Numbered from the stretch's first letter, positions 22,853-30,817 are shown. The stretch is 38,158 nucleotides of DNA from QAMH01 sp964435565 (GCA_964435565.1 CAYSZR010000015.1:1-38158), one strand, 5' to 3'. Numbers and translations are program-made. Notes: a model not told the origin generated them from the letters alone.

Positions 22853-24214
22853 CTAGCGCAGGCTCCCGATATAGCTCATCAATGCTTCCCTTTCATTGGG
22901 AAGGTCACCGTCGACGACCTTTTCCAGGATTTCCTGCAACAGCCTACCGATTTCCGGCCCCTGCTCTATCCCAAGATCGATAAGATCGCGTCCGCGTACG
23001 GCCAAATCGCCGGTGCCAAAGACCGGCTGCGCATTAAGCTGTTCTTCCATAAGCGCTTCTGCCCGGGCAAAGGCGACATTCAGGCGAGAATCAGGCGACT
23101 GTTCGAACCCCAAACCAGTCCTATCGCATCTTCTGATCTCGAACAACTGCTGCGCGCGCTCGGAGCCATGCCTGAGCAGGAAACGACGCATGGACTTTTC
23201 CGTGTCGGGAATCGAGAACATATGCCACCGCACCAAATACACAACTTCTTCGCGGTCCGCCTTCGAGAGCTTGAGGCGTGTGCAGACTTCGCGAGCAATC
23301 GGTTCACCGGCCTTTTCGTGACCGTACGTGTGCCCGCGTCCGTTTTCATCGAAAATCAAACAATACGGTTTACCGATGTCATGTATAAGCAGCGCAAGGC
23401 GCATGGTCGCGCTCATGTCAGGCGGAGCTGCAGCAAACGCATGAAGCGTATGTTCCCAAACGTCATATCTATGAAAGGGATTGTTCTGGTCAAAGCCTTG
23501 TTCTGGCTCGAGCTCTGGAATGATCGCAAAGACCACATCGCTATATGCACGCAATACAGAGACAGCATATGCGCCGCACAGCATGCCCGAAAACTCGACC
23601 CAGATACGCTCCGCTGCCACGTGCGCAAGCAAACCGCGCAGATCATGAATCGCGGCAGCTGTCTGCGCATCGATTTCAAACCCAAAGGAAGCCGCGAAGC
23701 GCAAACCACGCACGATACGCAGCGCATCTTCTGTAAAACGCTCGCGCGCATCCCCCACCGCACGCAAGGTACCCGCAGCAAGGTCGGTTCGCCCGCCAAA
23801 ATGATCGACAATGCCGACCCGCGGGTTATAGGCCATCGCGTTAACGGTAAAGTCGCGACGCGCCAAGTCGCCATCGACACGGGTAAGAAATGTGACATCG
23901 TCGGGATGCCGGCCGTCGCTATAGAGCCCGTCGGCACGGTACGTAGTGACCTCAAAGGGCGCATGGTCGACAAGAACGGTTATCGTCCCATGCGCGATAC
24001 CGGTATCCAGGCACACCAAGCCAGCCGATTGCAGTGCAGACTTGATTTCCTCAGGCTTGGCAGAAGTCGTGATATCCCAGTCGTTCGGCGAGCGGCCCAG
24101 CAGGGCATCACGCACGCATCCACCCACAACATAGGCTTCATAGCCCGCCGCCTCTAGCAGGTCGAGAATGGTCTGCGCGCTCTGTGGGATGTCGATATGC
24201 TCCATAAAGCTCAT
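22853..24214 (-). CDS. cca: CCA tRNA nucleotidyltransferase / poly(A) polymerase family with HD domain
   Basis: Adds or repairs the 3' CCA end of tRNAs. The 453-residue protein opens with AYVVGGCVRDALLGRSPNDWDITTSAKPEEI, the class II nucleotidyltransferase signature with its DxD-type metal ligands. It continues with RRDFTVNAMAYNP, LRAVGDARERFTEDALRIVRGLRFAA and an HD phosphohydrolase region, HRYDVWEHTLHAFAAAP then ALLIHDIGKP. The length and the HD domain fit the longer Gram-positive and cyanobacterial-type enzymes. The 277-base region upstream holds repeat copy 2, so any promoter lies in or near that element. Confidence 0.95.
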   Translation of the reverse strand: MSFMEHIDIPQSAQTILDLLEAAGYEAYVVGGCVRDALLGRSPNDWDITTSAKPEEIKSALQSAGLVCLDTGIAHGTITVLVDHAPFEVTTYRADGLYSDGRHPDDVTFLTRVDGDLARRDFTVNAMAYNPRVGIVDHFGGRTDLAAGTLRAVGDARERFTEDALRIVRGLRFAASFGFEIDAQTAAAIHDLRGLLAHVAAERIWVEFSGMLCGAYAVSVLRAYSDVVFAIIPELEPEQGFDQNNPFHRYDVWEHTLHAFAAAPPDMSATMRLALLIHDIGKPYCLIFDENGRGHTYGHEKAGEPIAREVCTRLKLSKADREEVVYLVRWHMFSIPDTEKSMRRFLLRHGSERAQQLFEIRRCDRTGLGFEQSPDSRLNVAFARAEALMEEQLNAQPVFGTGDLAVRGRDLIDLGIEQGPEIGRLLQEILEKVVDGDLPNEREALMSYIGSLR

Positions 24215-24272
24215 AGTACACCAGCGATTGCCCTTAAAACATGCCAGCGGGCCGCAAGAAAGCCCGGTTTTC

Positions 24273-24446
24273 GACTGTTTGTATGATTTCGCAAATTATC
24301 AGTGAGTATGATAAAGATTTGAAAAGTAAACATGCAGGTCAAAGGGTTGCCGTTTGCCCGCTACTCAAGGTACCCCAAAAGTACCCCTCTAAAATCATAC
24401 AAACAGTCACGATTTTCAGGATTTTGCTGACTGTTTGTATGATTTA
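24273..24446 (-). repeat. Dispersed double-hairpin element, copy 2 (one outer arm missing)
   Basis: Inverted relative to copy 1. Arms lie at 24429-24445 and 24392-24408 with a 20-base loop (24409-24428). The core runs through GGTACC at 24369-24374, and a third arm lies at 24273-24289. The distance from arm to arm across the core is 136 bases, identical to copy 1 (8197-8332) with no length change. The stretch 24308-24341 is almost identical to copy 1. Beyond 24273 the fourth arm is absent, replaced by unrelated sequence. It lies between the ABC permease gene and cca, both read on the minus strand. Confidence 0.85.
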
Positions 24447-24491
24447 GCGTCGACAAGTCTACAATTATTGAATATTTGTTGAATATTTTCG

Positions 24492-25229
24492 CTATGAGAT
24501 TCTCCGCCAACGCGTCAAGCGCTTCTCGGCGATATCGAATGCCTCATAAAGGACGACGCCCAGTAACGCCATAGCCACGATCCCGGCAAACATCTGCTCG
24601 TATTCAAGCAGCGACCAGGCATGCATGATGTAATAGCCAAGACCACTTGAACCGGCCATCGATTCGGCGATGAAAAGAACGGCGACAGCCGTTCCGCAGG
24701 TTATGCGCAACGCAGTGAAAAGATCGGGTAATGTCGAGGGAAAAATAACGTCCTTGTAAATAGCAAGCCTGCCGGCCCCCAAGCTGCGCATGGATTCGAC
24801 CGCTCCGGCGGGGACGTTCTTCGCAGCGTCGCGCATCGTGACCACCATCTGGAAGAACACGGCAATGGCAATCAGGACCACCTTGCCCTCACCACCCAAA
24901 CCAAAGAGCACGAAGAGCACCGGCAGAAAAACGATCTTGGGTACTGGATACAAAACGTAGAGCACGGGACCAAAAACGGCATCCCCGCGTTTCGACCGTC
25001 CGAGCCACAAACCGAACGGCACGCCGAAAAGTGCGCCGATGCACATCGAGAGCAGGATACGGCCCAGGCTAATCCAGAATTCGGGCATGATCTTGCCGAT
25101 GTTTTCAGTGAGCGCGGGCCAAGTAGCGATAGGCGTCGGCAAAGCAGGAGAACCGATCAGGACCGAGCACGCCCACCACAAGACGAGCACGAAAAGCGTA
25201 CCCCAGATGCAACCAAGCACTTTACGCAT
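24492..25229 (-). CDS. ABC transporter permease, NitT/TauT (SsuC-like) family
   Basis: A 245-residue inner-membrane permease with about six hydrophobic segments. The cytoplasmic coupling loop is clear (VESMRSLGAGRLAIYKDVIFPSTLPDLFTALRITCG, an EAA-type motif), as is the family segment FGVPFGLWLGRS. Members import sulfonates, nitrate, cyanate, pyrimidines or other small anions and aromatics. The start at 25229 overlaps the ATPase gene by eight bases. It is the last gene of SBP-menA-menG-ATPase-permease. Its substrate is set by the binding protein at 27879-28883; linkage with menA and menG suggests a quinone precursor (inference). Confidence 0.9.
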   Translation of the reverse strand: MRKVLGCIWGTLFVLVLWWACSVLIGSPALPTPIATWPALTENIGKIMPEFWISLGRILLSMCIGALFGVPFGLWLGRSKRGDAVFGPVLYVLYPVPKIVFLPVLFVLFGLGGEGKVVLIAIAVFFQMVVTMRDAAKNVPAGAVESMRSLGAGRLAIYKDVIFPSTLPDLFTALRITCGTAVAVLFIAESMAGSSGLGYYIMHAWSLLEYEQMFAGIVAMALLGVVLYEAFDIAEKRLTRWRRIS

Positions 25230-26007
25230 CGCATGCCTCCCCCGCCATCACCGCATCATGCAAAAGTGAGCGAATTTGATTGCAAAGGGAATAATACTCC
25301 GAGCTGCCGCGATATCCGGTATGCCCCATAGAGGGGTTATCGACGACGCCAACCACATGGCCCGGGCGCGGCGAGAGCACGTAGACGCGTTGGCCAAGAT
25401 AGACAGCTTCTTCGATGGAATGCGTCACGAGTACCTGCGCGTACCCTTCTTCGCGCCACAGCTCGAGTAGCGTGTCCTGCATCTGTTCGCGCAACAACGC
25501 ATCGAGAGCCGAAAGCGGCTCATCCATAAGGAGCAAATCGACGTCGAGCGCAATAGAGCGGGCGAGCGCTAATCGCTGCTGCATGCCGCCCGAAAGCCCG
25601 CCGGGATACGAGTCGCGGAAATCCTCAAGCCCCACCAGACGCAGCGCCTCGAGCGCTTTTGCCTTGCGCCGGTCCGGTGAAACCCCGCGTACCTTCAGAC
25701 CGAGCTCGGCGTTCTTGCGAACCGTCTTCCAGGGCAGCAAACCAAAATCCTGCAGGATAAGCGCTGTTTTCTGGCGGGGGCGTGTGATGGGAGCACCGTC
25801 GATGGACACGCTGCCACTTGTCGGCTGCATAAGTCCAGCAGCCATCTGCAAACTCGAGGACTTGCCGCAACCCGATGGTCCGATGATAGCGACCGATTCG
25901 CCCGAACCGACCGTCATGTCCAAGCCATCAAGCGCCAACAGGCCATCATCGCCCCGTCGCGCACCGTCGTAACGCAACGTTGCCGAGCTGAACTCTAGCG
26001 ATTGCAT
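25222..26007 (-). CDS. ABC transporter ATPase, NitT/TauT (SsuB-like) family
   Basis: A 261-residue nucleotide-binding subunit. Walker A is GPSGCGKSS, the Q-loop is near LILQDFGLLPWKTV, the ABC signature is LSGGMQQRLALARS, Walker B is LLLMDEPLSALD and the H-loop is VLVTHSIEEA. The LLPWKTVRKN segment is typical of the nitrate/sulfonate/taurine importer group. The ATG shares a base with the menG stop (TAATG) and the 3' end overlaps the permease gene, so menG, ATPase and permease are tightly coupled. Confidence 0.95.
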   Translation of the reverse strand: MQSLEFSSATLRYDGARRGDDGLLALDGLDMTVGSGESVAIIGPSGCGKSSSLQMAAGLMQPTSGSVSIDGAPITRPRQKTALILQDFGLLPWKTVRKNAELGLKVRGVSPDRRKAKALEALRLVGLEDFRDSYPGGLSGGMQQRLALARSIALDVDLLLMDEPLSALDALLREQMQDTLLELWREEGYAQVLVTHSIEEAVYLGQRVYVLSPRPGHVVGVVDNPSMGHTGYRGSSEYYSLCNQIRSLLHDAVMAGEACDA

Positions 26008-26777
26008 TATTCTTGACTTTCGTCTTTCGCCGCTGATTGCACGGCATCTTTGACGGCATTCGTGACTATCGTGCTGATAAGCGGGACCATGCCCGTATGC
26101 AACGCCGCCGCTCCATACATGAACGAGCGAACCGACACCTGAATAAGTCCGCTGCTCTCAAAGAGCCTGGCGAGCTCATCTTTGCGCAAAAATTCCTGAG
26201 TGCTTTCATAGAGCCACTCGTATTCCTTATGGTGAGCAAGACCGCCACCCAGAAACGTCATGATGTTCTTATAGTAGAACTGATAAAACGGCTGGATGGC
26301 ATCGTTGTCGGGAACCGACGCGTCGAGACAGGCGACCATGCCGCCGGGCCGTGTGACGCGCACCATCTCTTGCAAAACCTGTTCGTAATCGGGCGTGTTG
26401 CGCAATCCAAAGCTGATGACGCACGCATCGAAGGTGTCGTCTTCAAAAGGCAGGTCCATGGCATTGCCCTCGACAAGCATGACATTGTCGAGACCCTTTG
26501 TGCGTGCTCGAGCGACGTCGAGCATGTGAGCGGAAAAATCGAGGCCGACGGTGAAGATGCCCGGGTTTCTGCGAGCTATCATCGCTGTGATATCACCCGT
26601 ACCGCAACACACGTCGAGAACGAGACCGGCACGCTTGGGACTCGTGCACGTCTGGGCTGCGGCCTTGCAAAGCGCATGCTTCCAAACGCCATGCATACCA
26701 AGGCTGATGCGCGCATTTGCCGCATCGTAGCCATCTGCAATCGATTCGAATACACCGTGAACGTGCTCTTTTGCCAC
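26007..26777 (-). CDS. menG: Demethylmenaquinone methyltransferase (MenG/UbiE family)
   Basis: SAM-dependent C-methylation of demethylmenaquinone, the last step of menaquinone synthesis. The 256-residue protein has SAM motif I VLDVCCGTGDIT, motif II DLPFEDDTFDACVISFGLRNTPD and motif III VRVTRPGGMVACLD, all UbiE/MenG-typical. GTG at 26777 is chosen as start: AAGGAGG lies five bases upstream, and the resulting AKEHVHGVFESIADGYDAAN aligns with the usual KEERVHxVF family opening. A TTG at 26873 would add 32 residues and lacks a good ribosome site. It lies between menA and the ABC ATPase gene, overlapping the latter by one base. Confidence 0.9.
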   Translation of the reverse strand: MAKEHVHGVFESIADGYDAANARISLGMHGVWKHALCKAAAQTCTSPKRAGLVLDVCCGTGDITAMIARRNPGIFTVGLDFSAHMLDVARARTKGLDNVMLVEGNAMDLPFEDDTFDACVISFGLRNTPDYEQVLQEMVRVTRPGGMVACLDASVPDNDAIQPFYQFYYKNIMTFLGGGLAHHKEYEWLYESTQEFLRKDELARLFESSGLIQVSVRSFMYGAAALHTGMVPLISTIVTNAVKDAVQSAAKDESQE

Positions 26778-26885
26778 AACAGCCTCCTTGAGTGCCCTTA
26801 CGGCCTCACATAATAGCGGATTCGTCCACCAGCGGTCGTCCGACGCGTCAAAACCATATAAACCGTCGATCAAGGCGCTTTCGAA

Positions 26886-27863
26886 CTAGATAAGCGAAAC
26901 GAGGCCCGCCATGACAAGGGCGCCGTTGAAGAAAAGGTTGCCTTTCATGACAGCACCCATGGACGGACCGCGCGTTTCATGTACGAGCGACGTGGTGAGC
27001 AGAAAACGCAGGGTTCCCATACCAAATACGAGCGTGACACACGCTGCCCAAAAGCCTGCGTTGAAATACCAGAATGCGCAGTGCAAAACGACAGCAATCC
27101 ACAAGACGGCAAAGACTCGATAGACAATCAGGCTTCGCTTACGACCCAGGACAACAGGAAGCGTACGGCGCCCCACCGGCACGTCACGCTCGATATCGCA
27201 ATTGTTCTGGGTAGCCATGACCATGCCGACGCCAATGACAAACGGCACGATGCAGGAGAGAAGCCCCAGCCAGTCAGGGTTCCAAGGCATGCCGAAAAGC
27301 CCGGCATCTGGATATGAATGAGCTGCGAAAACACAGATATCGGCAAGCGGAATAAGCGCGCCCATGACCACGCCGCTCACGATCTCTCCGAGCGGCAAAT
27401 ACGAAATCGGCAGCCTGCCGCCCGAATAACAGAGAATGAAAAGCGCACCCACCCCCGCAAGAACCAGCGGAATCGCGCTACCCGACCATACGACGCAGAT
27501 CATGCCGCATGCAAACGCAAGCGCCATATACCCAATGCCTAACGCGAGCACATGCGCGGGCTTGGGATTGTTATACACGAGCACGGCATCGGTCGGATCG
27601 TCCGAATTTTCTACCGTATCCGTTCCAGCGCGGTAATCGACCCAGTCATTGATGGTGTTGACCGCCGATTGCGCAAACACGGAAACGGCAAGGAGCAAAC
27701 ACCAGATCAATGCGGAAAAATCGTACCCTTGCGCAAGCGAGTAGACACCGCCGAACACCGTCGTAAGAACGGAAGGGCCCGGCCAGGTGTGCGGCGCGGC
27801 AAGGCGAACGCACATAAGCGGGGTCAGGCGTTCATAACAAGTTTTCGATGCGTTTCCAGACAT
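26886..27863 (-). CDS. menA: 1,4-dihydroxy-2-naphthoate polyprenyltransferase-like (UbiA family)
   Basis: Integral membrane prenyltransferase expected to attach the polyprenyl tail to DHNA, giving demethylmenaquinone. The 325-residue protein has eight to nine hydrophobic segments. It carries the two aspartate-rich UbiA motifs: NTINDWVDYRAGTDT near residue 70 and NNCDIERDVPVGRRTLPVVLG near residue 225. RLAAPHTWPGPSVLTTVFGG near the start resembles MenA. Next to menG, MenA is the most likely role; another UbiA activity is possible. It starts 16 bases after the SBP gene, inside the ABC operon. Confidence 0.88.
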   Translation of the reverse strand: MSGNASKTCYERLTPLMCVRLAAPHTWPGPSVLTTVFGGVYSLAQGYDFSALIWCLLLAVSVFAQSAVNTINDWVDYRAGTDTVENSDDPTDAVLVYNNPKPAHVLALGIGYMALAFACGMICVVWSGSAIPLVLAGVGALFILCYSGGRLPISYLPLGEIVSGVVMGALIPLADICVFAAHSYPDAGLFGMPWNPDWLGLLSCIVPFVIGVGMVMATQNNCDIERDVPVGRRTLPVVLGRKRSLIVYRVFAVLWIAVVLHCAFWYFNAGFWAACVTLVFGMGTLRFLLTTSLVHETRGPSMGAVMKGNLFFNGALVMAGLVSLI

Positions 27864-27878
27864 CTGCAGCGGGCCTGC

Positions 27879-28883
27879 CTATACGATTGTGAACGAGCCA
27901 TCTTGCTCGTTATAGGTGATGTTCTTCTGCGAATAGCCCTTAGCCTTCATCCATTCGACCTGCGGGGCGATAAGCGAAGCCAAAGGAAACGCCGGCTTGC
28001 CAGCAGCCGTAAGCGCGAGTGGATATTCGCTGATAGGATAGGTATCGGCAACCTTGCTGTTCAGATTCGCTTTCTCGACAAGCAACGAACGATATTTCTC
28101 GGGAGCGGCGTTGATAACGCCAGCGGCCTTATCCCAAACCTTACGCACAAGGTCGAGCGTCTGCGCGCCCGTACCGGTATTGTATGCCGCCCGCGCGACC
28201 ATAACAGACTGCGATACGTTTTCGCCCGTCGAATCATCGGCAAGGAGCACCAAACCATTCGCCTGGCCTAACGCGAGCATCGAGGCGGGCAATGCAGCTG
28301 CGTCAAGCTGCCCCGCGCTCAGCAGGCTATAGCGATCGGGCAAGTTGGGAACCTCGCTCGTCTTGATGCTTGAAGCATCGATTCCCGCCTGTGCACAAAG
28401 CCTGTCGAACACGTATTCGGGAACAGTATTGGCGGCAAGGCCCACACCCTTTTGCGCGCCTATCAGACCGGAAAGGGTCGAGATGCCACTTTCTGCATTA
28501 GCCAAAACGCCAAAACGGCCCTGGGCGGGCGTGGTGCCAAGCGTGATCCACTCCATGGTGAGCTTCGTGCCTGATTCGCAGAGCTTGACGGTGCGCATGG
28601 GGTCGGTCATGGCAATATCGACTTCACCTGCGCTGAGGGCGGCAGAAAGGTTTTGCGCGGAATCGAAGACGATGATATCTGCCTGCACACCAGCTTCTTC
28701 GAAGAAACCCTCTGCTTGTGCCACCCATAAGGGCAAGATGTCTTCGGTAGGCATAGTACCGACACGAACAGCACCCGTCGCAGCCTGCTTTGAAGCACAG
28801 CCAGCAGTACCTGTAACGGCAACCACCGCAGCGGCGGCCGTCACGGCTAAAAACGAGCGTCGCGACATTCCAGTCTGCATCAT
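27879..28883 (-). CDS. ABC substrate-binding lipoprotein, NitT/TauT (NMT1/SsuA-like), Tat-type signal
   Basis: A 334-residue secreted lipoprotein. The signal peptide has a twin-arginine motif SRRSFLAV (residues 7-14), a hydrophobic core and a lipobox ending TAGC with the lipidated C29. The mature part is NMT1-like: VRVGTMPTEDILPLWVAQAEGFFEEAGVQADIIVF, then ALSAGEVDIAMTDP, as in SsuA/TauA/ThiY-type proteins. Position 28883 was chosen because GAGGGAG lies nine bases upstream; the open frame beyond it has no signal-like sequence. It is the first gene of the operon, ahead of menA and menG. The ligand is unknown; a small aromatic acid such as DHNA is inferred from context. Confidence 0.9.
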   Translation of the reverse strand: MMQTGMSRRSFLAVTAAAAVVAVTGTAGCASKQAATGAVRVGTMPTEDILPLWVAQAEGFFEEAGVQADIIVFDSAQNLSAALSAGEVDIAMTDPMRTVKLCESGTKLTMEWITLGTTPAQGRFGVLANAESGISTLSGLIGAQKGVGLAANTVPEYVFDRLCAQAGIDASSIKTSEVPNLPDRYSLLSAGQLDAAALPASMLALGQANGLVLLADDSTGENVSQSVMVARAAYNTGTGAQTLDLVRKVWDKAAGVINAAPEKYRSLLVEKANLNSKVADTYPISEYPLALTAAGKPAFPLASLIAPQVEWMKAKGYSQKNITYNEQDGSFTIV

Positions 28884-28918
28884 CGTAAACGTCTCCCTCG
28901 TGAAATCATCGTGGCGAT

Positions 28919-28947
28919 AGAATAGGTCGATTTTTCGACAGGGGCAA
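28919..28947 (-). promoter_or_regulatory. Candidate promoter of the SBP-menA-menG-ABC operon
   Basis: -35 TTGCCC (28942-28947), 17-base spacer, -10 TATTCT (28919-28924), 36 bases before the ATG at 28883. Four of six matches in each box. Confidence 0.5.
28926..28939. promoter_or_regulatory. Inverted repeat in the operon promoter spacer (possible operator)
   Basis: GTCGA-TTTT-TCGAC is a perfect inverted repeat placed exactly between the -35 and -10 boxes, a position where a bound repressor would block polymerase. The cognate regulator is not identified. Confidence 0.45.
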
Positions 28948-29070
28948 ATGGGAATTTTTCCAAAAGGTGCACGGATATGGTCTTCGTATTCGTATTCATA
29001 GTGAACTTCGAAAGACATTGAAACGAGGACACCATGAAAAAGCTGCGCCGACGCCTTGGGTTAGACCTGC

Positions 29071-29835
29071 ATGGAGATGTTTTACGAGATAACGGGCGAC
29101 ACACTTCACGAGCTCATCGGAATCGCGATGTTTGCAACCATCTGCATCCATCTCATCTTATCCAGAAAGTGGATGAAGACGACGACGAAGAAAATCCGAA
29201 GCGGCAGCAAGCTCAAGTCAACACATAAAACGAGTCTGGTCGTCAACAGCGCGCTTGGGATCATGTTCGTTGCACTGGTCGCAAGCTCAATCGCCATCAG
29301 CCAGCTGCTCTCCCTTGCAACCGGCATCTGGACCATCGGAAACACGCGCAGCATATGGGTCATCATCCACACGGTGAGCTCGTACGGTATGTGCGCCCTG
29401 GTCGTCGTCCACCTGTTGCTACACTGGTCAAGTATCGCCGCAGCGTTCAAAATCCCCTATGACCCCGCTCGACGTCAAGCTATCAGCACAGGAGCAGGCG
29501 CATTGGCAGCCGTATCCGTGATCGCATTAGGACTTGCAAGTGCAGACACCCTGGCAGCGCAGCTAGCCCCGACCATTCCAACCGCTGACGCGAAAGCGGC
29601 GACAGACATACCCGATACTGGCAAGCAGGTAAATTCTGCGGACAGCACCGCGCAAGCTGCAACCAAGACCCCCTCTGCCGAAGAATCGGCAAGTCCCGTT
29701 GCCGAAACCACAACGCAACCAGCTCCCGCAGAAGCCGCAAAGCCCGCGCCCACGGGCTTTTGCCCACTCTGTAAAAAGCACTGCCCCCTAAGCGATCCTG
29801 CCTGCGACAGACCTTATGAAGCAGGGCTCATCTAG
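29071..29835 (+). CDS. DUF4405-type cytochrome-b-like membrane protein with cysteine-rich C-terminus
   Basis: A 254-residue membrane protein with about four hydrophobic segments. Histidines are placed as in DUF4405/b-type cytochromes: H13 in TLHELIG, H27 in ICIHLIL, H100 in VIIHTVSSY and H114/H118 in VVVHLLLHW. An Ala/Pro/Thr-rich linker (about 155-228) leads to a C-terminal cluster C231-x2-C234-x3-C238-x6-C245. The ATG at 29071 has no ribosome site. An ATG at 29034 with a good GAGGA site begins MKKLRRRLGLDL in another frame, so a one-base frameshift between 29065 and 29082 is suspected (there is a TTTT run). It is divergent from the SBP-men operon, and its stop overlaps the LysR gene stop. 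Confidence 0.7.
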   Translation: MEMFYEITGDTLHELIGIAMFATICIHLILSRKWMKTTTKKIRSGSKLKSTHKTSLVVNSALGIMFVALVASSIAISQLLSLATGIWTIGNTRSIWVIIHTVSSYGMCALVVVHLLLHWSSIAAAFKIPYDPARRQAISTGAGALAAVSVIALGLASADTLAAQLAPTIPTADAKAATDIPDTGKQVNSADSTAQAATKTPSAEESASPVAETTTQPAPAEAAKPAPTGFCPLCKKHCPLSDPACDRPYEAGLI

Positions 29836-30749
29836 CACATGTCAGTAGTATGAACAGAGCCTTTCGAGCAAGCTGCTATCACCAGCTCTTCGTACAGTTG
29901 CCGATACCGCTCCTCGAACAAGGTCCCCTTAGGAAATATGAAGGTTATCTCGTGGAACGCCTTGAAATCAGATATCGCAATCGCCGCAAGCCGGCCAGAT
30001 TCTTCTTCCTCGCGAATGGCCGCACGATACATGAAAGCGATGCCGACCCCCTGTTCGACAAGTCGTTTGGTAAGCCCGATGCTCCCGATTTCAAGCACGT
30101 CAGAAAAATCACGGAGCGTAAGCGACCTTTCCTGCAGTACCCGCTCAAGAATCTCTCGTGATCCCGAGCCTTCCTCACGCACGACAAGCGTCTGGGCAAG
30201 CATGTCCTCAAAACGGCATCCAGACAGCTCACGTCCGAGCTCTTGATTGGCTACGGCGACAAACGGTTCAGTGCTGAACAAAATCGACGCATACTCGTCT
30301 CGGGGAAAGTTCCCTTCGACGACGGCAAAATCAATCGATCCGTCATCTAGGTGCTTGAGCAATTGCGAGGTATTCGCAACCCGCAATTCAACATGGTCGT
30401 CGCGATGGTTTGCGATAAATCGCGGCAAAGAATGCGGAAGCAGGAATTCCGCGACCGTGAGGGTCGCGCCAAAAACGTAGCTTTTGCGCAAAGCAGCCTT
30501 GTCCATCTCCTCTTTAAGGCGCAGCTCATCGTGCTGCATGGTGCGAGTCGCATTTCGAAGCAGCTCGCCAGAGGGAGTAAGCTGCACCCGTTTGCCCGTG
30601 CGCACGAACAAGCACGTCGCATATTCCTCCTCCAGAAAGCGAATATGCTGCGAAACAGCAGGCTGCGTTATGCAGAGCTCTTCGGCCGCCTTGGTGAAGT
30701 TGAGATGCTTGCACACCGCCAGAAACGTGTTCATACGAAAATCCTGCAT
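29832..30749 (-). CDS. LysR-type transcriptional regulator
   Basis: A 305-residue regulator. Residues 1-60 form the winged helix-turn-helix (MNTFLAVCKHLNFTKAAEEL, then ITQPAVSQHIRFLEEEY and LFVRTGKRVQLTPSGE). The rest is the periplasmic-binding-like effector domain, ending with VEQGVGIAFMYRAAI. The ATG at 30749 gives the standard LTTR opening; a frame to 30770 adds seven residues. It is divergent from the YeiH-type gene across an AT-rich region, the arrangement seen for LysR regulators that control YeiH-family exporters. Regulation of YeiH is therefore the best guess. Its stop shares CTAG with the stop of the convergent DUF4405 gene. Confidence 0.94.
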   Translation of the reverse strand: MQDFRMNTFLAVCKHLNFTKAAEELCITQPAVSQHIRFLEEEYATCLFVRTGKRVQLTPSGELLRNATRTMQHDELRLKEEMDKAALRKSYVFGATLTVAEFLLPHSLPRFIANHRDDHVELRVANTSQLLKHLDDGSIDFAVVEGNFPRDEYASILFSTEPFVAVANQELGRELSGCRFEDMLAQTLVVREEGSGSREILERVLQERSLTLRDFSDVLEIGSIGLTKRLVEQGVGIAFMYRAAIREEEESGRLAAIAISDFKAFHEITFIFPKGTLFEERYRQLYEELVIAACSKGSVHTTDMC

Positions 30750-30765
30750 GCTCGCTCTTTTCAAT

Positions 30766-30817
30766 ATCACAAATATTTATCGTATTATCATTATAAATAA
30801 TTTTATGTGATTATCAT
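30766..30817. promoter_or_regulatory. AT-rich divergent control region between LysR and YeiH genes
   Basis: Strikingly AT-rich against its surroundings. ATCACA (30766-30771) and TGTGAT (30806-30811) form an inverted pair, and ATTATCAT is repeated directly at 30784-30791 and 30810-30817, 26 bases apart. TATAAA-like -10 candidates lie between. This is a plausible LysR binding and promoter region. Confidence 0.5.

Noticed and set aside
22820..24157. A 445-codon open frame on the plus strand opposite cca
   Set aside because: The minus-strand cca has every family motif; the opposite frame has none.
26778..26873. N-terminal extension of menG from a TTG codon
   Set aside because: No good ribosome site. 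The GTG at 26777 has AAGGAGG at ideal spacing and aligns with the usual protein start.
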